From: JAAYJK01 sp964501655
GTDB taxonomy: Bacteria > Bacillota > Syntrophomonadia > Syntrophomonadales > Syntrophomonadaceae
NCBI GenBank assembly: GCA_964501655.1
Contig: CAZCTN010000005.1
Location: 62,001-126,000 of the forward strand
Length of the DNA: 64,000 nt
Reading direction: 5' to 3'
The translations under genes were made by a program, and so were the position numbers. Below, in pieces: positions 59,076-64,000 of this stretch (its first letter is position 1; every line of letters starts with the position of its first letter). The notes below the pieces were generated by a model. That model ran no database searches. It saw only the letters and a list, made by a program, of their open reading frames with translations, and had not been told where the DNA came from.

Positions 59076-59975
59076 TTGAATCTTAACCTATTCAAAACTT
59101 ATGTACGGGTAGTTGAAACCCAGAACTTATCACGCACAGCCAGCGAATTTGGATTATCCCAACCAGCTGTAACCAAGCAGATACAAACCCTGGAGGATAT
59201 CTATGGGGTATTGCTGCTGGAACGCTCGGGCAGAAGACTTAAGACTACCGAAGCTGGGGAAGCGCTGTATAATTGTGCCCGGGAGATCATCAAGGCAGTT
59301 GAAAAGACGGACAATATCATGGAAGAAGTAATAGAAAGCCGCAAGGGATTTATTACCCTGGGAGCCAGCACCATACCGGGAGAATATATCTTGCCGGTTC
59401 TGGTGAAAGAATTTAAAGACAGCAATCCCACCATCAGGATAAGTATGGATATTGGAGACACGGAAAGAATATTTAATAAAGTGGCCGAGAGAGAATTAGA
59501 CCTGGGAGTGGTAGGAGCCTGGTACAATAACCGCAAAGTAGAAGGTTTTCAGTGGGTTGAGGATCAGCTGGTAATTGCGGTGCCTGACCAGCACTGGACG
59601 GCAGTTCGGGATAGTGTTCATATTTCTGAACTGTCATCGGAAAAATGGGTCTTTAGACAAAAAGGATCAGGAACCAGAAAGATTGCCGAAGAGCTGATAA
59701 CGGTCAGCGGCCTAAGAATGGAGGAAATTAATATATACATGGAAGTAGGAAGCACTGAGGCCGTGCTGGCTACGGTTGAAGCCGGAATGGGCATTTCTAT
59801 CGTATCTGAATGGGCGGTAAAACGCCTGGACCCCCACCGCAGGATAAACAGTGTGACTATTGCCGATGAGGGCGCCCGGCGCTATTTTTACATAATCTAT
59901 CCGCACCAGAAGAAAAGGCGCAGATCGGTTATGCAGTTCATGGAATTCCTGCAAAATATCCAGGGAAACAATTAG
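59076..59975 (+). CDS. LysR family transcriptional regulator
   Basis: 299 residues. NLSRTASEFGLSQPAVTKQIQTLE is the LysR winged helix-turn-helix; from about residue 90 follows the periplasmic-binding-like effector domain (GASTIPGEYILPVLVKEF). I start at TTG 59076 just after AGGCGGGTGG; a GTG at 59067 is inside that site. Closest in feel to CysB/YwfK-like members, so sulfur or one-carbon metabolism is possible, as is control of the suf genes 57 bases upstream. Confidence 0.82.
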   Translation: MNLNLFKTYVRVVETQNLSRTASEFGLSQPAVTKQIQTLEDIYGVLLLERSGRRLKTTEAGEALYNCAREIIKAVEKTDNIMEEVIESRKGFITLGASTIPGEYILPVLVKEFKDSNPTIRISMDIGDTERIFNKVAERELDLGVVGAWYNNRKVEGFQWVEDQLVIAVPDQHWTAVRDSVHISELSSEKWVFRQKGSGTRKIAEELITVSGLRMEEINIYMEVGSTEAVLATVEAGMGISIVSEWAVKRLDPHRRINSVTIADEGARRYFYIIYPHQKKRRRSVMQFMEFLQNIQGNN

Positions 59976-59984
59976 GATCTGAAG

Positions 59985-60019
59985 GAGTTGGGCCCTTACC
60001 GCCCAACTCAATATTTTTG
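59985..60019 (+). terminator. Terminator after the LysR gene
   Basis: GAGTTGGGC and GCCCAACTC form a 9-bp stem with a 7-base loop, followed by an AT-rich stretch with a run of five T. Confidence 0.8.
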
Positions 60020-60020
60020 T

Positions 60021-60048
60021 TTGAAATTGGACCTGGTTTGTATATAAT
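60021..60048 (+). promoter_or_regulatory. Sigma-A promoter of the polyamine operon
   Basis: TTGAAA, 16 bases, TATAAT, 37 bases before the pdaD start. Confidence 0.6.
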
Positions 60049-60084
60049 ATATCTGTTTGGATAATTTATCAGGGAGGATTGCCA

Positions 60085-60543
60085 ATGCTACCGTTACCCA
60101 GAAAGTATTTTGTTACCGCTGCCGCCTCGGAAGGGGAAAGTGAACTTACCGCTTTTGACCGGGCTCTATTGAAAGCCCGGGTAGGAAATACCAACCTGTT
60201 GAGAGTCAGCAGTATTTTGCCTCCCGGCTGTACCTTTGACCCCGAACTGGTGATTCCGGAAGGCTCTTTACTGCCAATTGCCTACGGAGATGTTATCTGT
60301 GATGAACCTGGCACCAGAATAGCTGCCGCGGTATCAGTAGGAATCAAGAAAGACAGTTTTGGGGTGATCATGGAGTTTTCCGGCAGGTGCAGCCGCGAAG
60401 AAGCTGAACAAAAGGTAACTGACATGGTTAAGGAAGCCTTTAAGGTCAGAGGTTTGGAACTGGAAGAGATTAAGCTGGCATCAGCCGAGCATGTAGTGGA
60501 GAAAATCGGATGTGCCTTTGCAGCCGTACCCTTATGGTATTAA
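60085..60543 (+). CDS. pdaD: Pyruvoyl-dependent arginine decarboxylase
   Basis: 152 residues, the small PvlArgDC family. NTNLLRVSSILPPGC contains the Ser-Ser pair where the proenzyme cleaves itself and makes the pyruvoyl cofactor. LPIAYGDVICDEPGTRIAAAVSVG and the last FAAVPLWY are also conserved. It turns arginine into agmatine. ATG at 60085, with GGGAGGA upstream. First gene of an operon with spermidine synthase and agmatinase. Confidence 0.9.
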   Translation: MLPLPRKYFVTAAASEGESELTAFDRALLKARVGNTNLLRVSSILPPGCTFDPELVIPEGSLLPIAYGDVICDEPGTRIAAAVSVGIKKDSFGVIMEFSGRCSREEAEQKVTDMVKEAFKVRGLELEEIKLASAEHVVEKIGCAFAAVPLWY

Positions 60544-60582
60544 TAGAGTTCTCATTATTAAAGAACAAGGGAGGAAGCCCGT

Positions 60583-61413
60583 TTGGAATTGTGGGTTACA
60601 GAATATCAAACTCCGGCAATAGGATTTAGCTGTAAAAGCACAGAAACCCTCAGGGTCGAGAAGACAGATTTCCAGCATCTGGCCGTTGTCAATACCGAAC
60701 AATTTGGCAGGATGCTGCTTTTGGACGGCATGGTAATGACTACCGAAAAGGATGAATTTGTTTACCATGAGATGATAAGCCTGGTGGCATGCAATTCCCA
60801 TCCTCGCCCGGAAAATGTATTGATTATCGGGGGAGGTGATGGAGGAACACTAAGAGAAGTAGTGCGTCATCCAGCCGTTAAGCAGGGAACCCTGGTAGAG
60901 ATAGATGAAAGAGTGGTGCAGGCTGCTCGTGACTTCTTTCCTTCCATATCATGTGCCCTGGATGATGTTAAGAGTCGGGTATTGATAGAAGATGGGATTA
61001 AATACGTTCAGGAACATGAAAACTGCTATGACATAGTGATTGTTGATTCAACCGATCCGGTGGGACCGGCAGTGGAATTGTTTTCCCAATCCTTTTACGC
61101 CAATGTCTATCGGGTATTAAAGGAAGACGGCATGCTGGTGGTTCAGAGCGATTCTCCATATTATCATCCTGATGTAGTTAGGATGGCATTCAATGGAATT
61201 AATAGTACATTCCCTATAACCAAGCTCTACCTGGCTAATATTCCTACTTATCCCAGCGGTTTGTGGAGTTTTACCATAGGCTCCAAGCAGTACGACCCGG
61301 AAACGCTGGCGCACCATCACGAGCAGGGATGCCGCTATTACACCAGCCGGCTTCATCAAGCTGCCTTTCAGCTGCCGGTGTTGGTTCAGAAAATAATAGC
61401 AAATGGAGATTAA
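60583..61413 (+). CDS. speE: Spermidine synthase
   Basis: 276 residues. LLDGMVMTTEKDEFVYHEMI, VLIIGGGDGGTLREVVRHP (SAM-analogue site), DIVIVDSTDPVGPA (catalytic Asp region) are clear. It transfers an aminopropyl group from decarboxylated SAM to putrescine. The start is TTG after AAGGGAGGA. The 40-base gap from pdaD and the 6-base gap to agmatinase indicate an operon. The SAM decarboxylase gene needed for the aminopropyl donor is not in the window. Confidence 0.92.
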   Translation: MELWVTEYQTPAIGFSCKSTETLRVEKTDFQHLAVVNTEQFGRMLLLDGMVMTTEKDEFVYHEMISLVACNSHPRPENVLIIGGGDGGTLREVVRHPAVKQGTLVEIDERVVQAARDFFPSISCALDDVKSRVLIEDGIKYVQEHENCYDIVIVDSTDPVGPAVELFSQSFYANVYRVLKEDGMLVVQSDSPYYHPDVVRMAFNGINSTFPITKLYLANIPTYPSGLWSFTIGSKQYDPETLAHHHEQGCRYYTSRLHQAAFQLPVLVQKIIANGD

Positions 61414-61419
61414 GCAGGC

Positions 61420-62283
61420 ATGGTAAGATTAATTGATGGTATAGAATCAAAGGCAGTCTTTATGGCTGCCTCTAATGAATTGGAGCGATGTGAAAAAGTG
61501 CTGCTGGGCATTCCTTTTGATGCCACCACCAGTTTTCGGCCCGGCACCCGTCTGGCCCCTTATCGCATTCGCCAAGTATCCGAGGGTATTGAAGAATACA
61601 GCCTATACCAGGATAAATCATTGGAAAACCTGAATTTTTATGATGCCGGTGATATTTTATTGCCTTTCGGTAATGTAAGCGAGTGTCTGGGGCGCATAGA
61701 AAAGATATGCAGGTGGTTTTTGGAAAGAGGCCATAAAGTATACTCAATGGGGGGAGAACACCTGGTTTCCTGGCCGCTGATCAAGGCCTATCACCAGCAT
61801 TATCCCGACTTGGTAGTAGTTCAGCTGGATGCTCATGCTGACTTGAGAGAAGATTATTTGGGGGAGACCATGTCTCATGCTTCGGTGATGAGACTGGCAG
61901 CAGATATTCTGGGGCCTGACCGGATCTTTCAGCTGGGGATACGTTCCTGCACCCGGGAGGAGCTTAGTTATGCCCGGGCCCATACCAGACTGTACGCTGA
62001 TGTACTGCTGGGTGCGGCAGATGAAGTCAAGCAGGCTATCGGCCGGCGGCCGGTATATTTTACCCTGGATATCGATGTTTTGGACCCAGCTTTCGCCCCT
62101 GGCACCGGAACTCCTGAAGGAGGAGGATTCTCCGCCCGGGAATTGCTGCAATTGCTTCAGCAGCTGCAAAGCCTGAATGTGGTGGGCTTTGATCTGGTAG
62201 AAGTATCTCCTCCCTATGATCATGCTGATATAACATCCATACTGGCAGCCAAAATTCTTCGGGAGGTCCTGTTAGCCTATTAG
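61420..62283 (+). CDS. speB: Agmatinase
   Basis: 287 residues, ureohydrolase fold. The dimanganese ligands are seen in MGGEHLVSWPLI (His), VVQLDAHADLREDY (Asp, His, Asp) and FTLDIDVLDPAFAPGTGTPE (two Asp). It splits agmatine to putrescine and urea. Function in the operon: arginine, agmatine, putrescine, spermidine. A convergent terminator follows. Confidence 0.92.
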   Translation: MVRLIDGIESKAVFMAASNELERCEKVLLGIPFDATTSFRPGTRLAPYRIRQVSEGIEEYSLYQDKSLENLNFYDAGDILLPFGNVSECLGRIEKICRWFLERGHKVYSMGGEHLVSWPLIKAYHQHYPDLVVVQLDAHADLREDYLGETMSHASVMRLAADILGPDRIFQLGIRSCTREELSYARAHTRLYADVLLGAADEVKQAIGRRPVYFTLDIDVLDPAFAPGTGTPEGGGFSARELLQLLQQLQSLNVVGFDLVEVSPPYDHADITSILAAKILREVLLAY

Positions 62284-62346
62284 ATGAGGGAGTATTCTTC
62301 GTATATCCCCGGCTGATATTATCTATCTTTCCGGGGGCAGAAAAAA

Positions 62347-62378
62347 GATGACAGGCGGGGATCGTACCTGCTGTCATC
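62347..62378. terminator. Bidirectional terminator between speB and the minus-strand gene
   Basis: GATGACAG and CTGTCATC pair at the base of a 32-base hairpin, preceded by six A and followed by CTTTTCCTT, so it can work on both strands. Confidence 0.75.
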
Positions 62379-62395
62379 CTTTTCCTTAGGCAGAT

Positions 62396-62839
62396 TTAGA
62401 AAATTGTCAAACGATTTGAATACACATATATGCAATTCCCCTCAGGCTTCTTATTGAAGGTTAACAAATCACCCAGGAGATCATAAACCTTCTCCAGTTC
62501 CTCTTCCTCATTTTCACCCGCATCCATTACTTCCACCTCAAATAATGATACCGGGCTTTCCAGCCAGTTAAGAAGCCTCAACTCCTGTAGGCCTTCGCCC
62601 AGGAAATCCAATTCTGATATGGGCATGGAAAAAGGGGCCCGGGGTTTGCTTTTGATATGGGTTTCCAACTTCTCTATAAAATACTTTAGACTGGCTTCCT
62701 TGTCGGGATCAATAACATATTGAAATAAAACATCGTAAAGATTTTGAGCCAGTATAATCGAGGTGGTATTGGGCAGCATGATATGTTGTTCCTGAGTTAA
62801 AAAATTGAGCCTAAAATTTCTGGCGGTATGCAAAATCAA
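62396..62839 (-). CDS. Hypothetical protein
   Basis: 147 residues on the minus strand (or 145 with a second TTG). I do not recognise it. It has no signal peptide or membrane helix, and is rich in Leu and acidic residues (ENEEEELEKVYDLL). Segments such as LYDVLFQYVIDPDKEASLKYFIEKL are helical. GGAGTG lies in front of two in-frame TTG codons. It stands alone between the speB terminator and a small membrane gene. Confidence 0.5.
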   Translation of the reverse strand: MILHTARNFRLNFLTQEQHIMLPNTTSIILAQNLYDVLFQYVIDPDKEASLKYFIEKLETHIKSKPRAPFSMPISELDFLGEGLQELRLLNWLESPVSLFEVEVMDAGENEEEELEKVYDLLGDLLTFNKKPEGNCIYVYSNRLTIF

Positions 62840-62989
62840 TCACTCCTAATCCTGGTTTTATTTGATTTTACCTGTTACACAGATAATTAACAACCTGAGC
62901 TGCAAAGGAGAATAAACCTTGGGCCGGGTTTAGCTTCTTAAGCAGACTGATATAATATTAGTATATCCAACCACAAGGAGCGGTGTATT

Positions 62990-63166
62990 GTGGACAGAAG
63001 GAAAAAGAGAAAGCCGGCTGCTGCAAGCCTATACAAAATTGAGAAAATTGAAAAAATGCGGTGGAGATACAATTGGCTGGGAATAATGGTGCTGCTTTTG
63101 ATGGCAGTTTTAGCCCTGGACTTGGGTGGAGTAGGAAGCTGGATAGCTGATTTCTTGAGCCAATAA
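62990..63166 (+). CDS. Small single-pass membrane protein
   Basis: 58 codons, too short for many gene finders. GTG start nine bases after AAGGAG, with a TATAAT at 62951 as possible -10 box. A basic N-terminus (DRRKKRKPAAASLYKIEKIE) precedes one transmembrane helix (LGIMVLLLMAVLALDLG). Function unknown. Confidence 0.5.
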   Translation: MDRRKKRKPAAASLYKIEKIEKMRWRYNWLGIMVLLLMAVLALDLGGVGSWIADFLSQ

Positions 63167-63292
63167 AGTATGACCGGGGCTGGAAACCCGATCTTGGGGC
63201 CGTTAGTATCCAAAATTAAGGGTGAGAGTTGGTTAAGTAGCGTTATCATCCTTAAGTTATTTTTTCCGACGGATAACTGCAAAAATTCGCTT

Positions 63293-63321
63293 TTGCCAAT
63301 TCATGTATAATAAAATATAAT
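63293..63321 (+). promoter_or_regulatory. Sigma-A promoter ahead of the ydaO riboswitch
   Basis: TTGCCA, 17 bases, TATAAT in AT-rich DNA. The predicted start is about 50 bases before the riboswitch. Confidence 0.6.
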
Positions 63322-63378
63322 AATAATATTAAATAACAAAACCGAATATAAAGGTGTTTAGCCATTCTCATATGCCGA

Positions 63379-63510
63379 ATTTCTTTCATCTTTATGATGA
63401 AGAGAGCGGGGGAACCAATAATTGGGGTGAATTCCCGGTCCTTGCCGGGATAGGGCAGCCCTTAGCCCGAATCCGACAGCTAACCTCGCAGGCTGGAAGG
63501 GGGAGAAATG
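63379..63510 (+). ncRNA. ydaO/yuaA (c-di-AMP) riboswitch
   Basis: The conserved blocks are in order: GGGGGAACCAAT, GGGGTGAATTC, TAGGGCAGCCCTTAGCCCGA, ATCCGACAGCTAACCTCGCA and GGCTGGAAGGGGGAG. ATTTCT and AGAAAT at the ends can close P1. In Bacillus these riboswitches turn off potassium and osmolyte transporters at high c-di-AMP. The gene downstream is an OpuA-type ATPase, as expected. Confidence 0.9.
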
Positions 63511-63788
63511 GATGTTAAGCTATAAATGGTGTAATATCCCAGTTACACTTTAAGGATAATTGCCCGCATTCATATCCCTTTATTAAAACCAAGCAGCTGT
63601 AAGAAGCATTTCTAATGGTTTCAAGCCTGTTTAAAACAGGAGCTTGAGCTATTTGGTGCTTAAACCCGCATAGAGTCTGAGATTGATAATCTTAATATAC
63701 CAGGAGAACAGTCTTAGTGATGCTAACCAAGCACACCGAAGGCGGTAGTTTGTTTGGGGTGTTCATCCCAGGATAAGGAAATGATTGG
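63511..63788 (+). promoter_or_regulatory. Long leader between the riboswitch and the transporter gene
   Basis: About 280 bases without a gene. TCAAGC-CTGTTT and AAACAG-GA-GCTTGA at 63621-63647 form a strong hairpin without a T tract, and AAGCACACC / GGGGTGTTC near 63740 may pair close to the start codon. It probably holds the expression platform. Confidence 0.5.
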
Positions 63789-64000
63789 ATGATTAAAGTA
63801 AAAAATCTCAGCAAAATATATGGCAGCAACCCGGATAGAGCCATGGAAATGCTGAGAAACGGAAAGAGCAATCAGGAAATAAAAGAAAAAACCAGGCTGG
63901 TAGTGGGCGTAAGAGACGCTAGTTTCGAGGTGAAAAAGGGTGAAACTTTTGTCATCATGGGTCTCTCTGGCAGCGGCAAATCAACCCTGCTGCGATGTAT
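63789..64000 (+). CDS. opuAA: Glycine betaine/proline ABC transporter ATP-binding protein, 3' end missing
   Basis: The first 70 codons are in the window. MIKVKNLSKIYGSNPDRAME, a charged insertion (NQEIKEKTRLVVGVRDASFEV) and Walker A GLSGSGKSTLLRC fit the OpuAA/ProV type, which has this extended N-terminus. It powers import of compatible solutes. AAGGAA is eight bases before the ATG. The gene runs past the right edge. Confidence 0.82.
   Translation, partial: MIKVKNLSKIYGSNPDRAMEMLRNGKSNQEIKEKTRLVVGVRDASFEVKKGETFVIMGLSGSGKSTLLRC

Overview
The window reads as chromosomal DNA of a spore-forming, anaerobic clostridial Firmicute with moderate GC. It carries the spoIIA operon, dacF, spoIIM, the spoVA operon, a strictly anaerobic set (2-hydroxyacyl-CoA dehydratase-type activase, fdhD, FeoAB, a two-gene SUF system) and a thiolase/acyl-CoA dehydrogenase pair typical of fatty-acid oxidisers or butyrate formers. 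I infer a relative of Syntrophomonas, but no 16S rRNA gene is present to confirm it.

Layout. 1-9.4 kb: steA/steB-like cell-separation genes, two glycan enzymes, an M20 peptidase, a DUF3866 gene, a Nudix hydrolase, an endonuclease Q homologue, an unknown gene and a CBS-domain pyrophosphatase. 9.7-17.2 kb: spoIIM, a yqzK-like gene, xerD, deoB, pdp, dacF, spoIIAA, spoIIAB and sigF, in an order close to Bacillus. 17.4-26.9 kb: a glycosylation island (CgeB-like fusion, three further glycosyltransferases, a heparinase-fold protein and three UDP-sugar enzymes) between sigF and spoVA. 27-30.6 kb: spoVAC-D-E-F. 30.6-33.6 kb: an acyl-CoA dehydratase activase cassette. 33.7-36.9 kb, minus strand: a thiamine-precursor ABC transporter behind a TPP riboswitch. 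36.9-41 kb: trpB2, an inverted-repeat element containing a 10-N assembly gap, trmK, nif3 and HU. 41.2-44.5 kb, minus strand: RNase P RNA, then thiolase and acyl-CoA dehydrogenase with a predicted sigma-54 promoter and three upstream palindromes. 44.8-53.4 kb: a small membrane protein, fdhD, an ASKHA ferredoxin-ATPase, a crotonase, an SDR, a PHP phosphatase, a cation exchanger, a YlbF protein and gdhA. 53.6-62.3 kb: a foldase lipoprotein, fur-feoB-feoA with a 7-1-7 Fur box, a minimal SufC/SufB pair, a LysR regulator and a pyruvoyl arginine decarboxylase/spermidine synthase/agmatinase operon. 62.4-64 kb: two small unknown genes and a c-di-AMP (ydaO) riboswitch before an OpuA-type ATPase cut by the window end.

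The most interesting point is the glycosylation island. Three of its transcription units are preceded by AC-N17-CATAnnnTA elements that match the mother-cell sigma-K consensus at identical spacing, while spoIIAA has a sigma-H-like and spoVAC a sigma-F/G-like promoter. I infer that the island makes a late spore-surface glycan. The second is the sigma-54-type control region inserted between rnpB and the thiolase operon. All calls come from reading the sequence alone; no database search was run.
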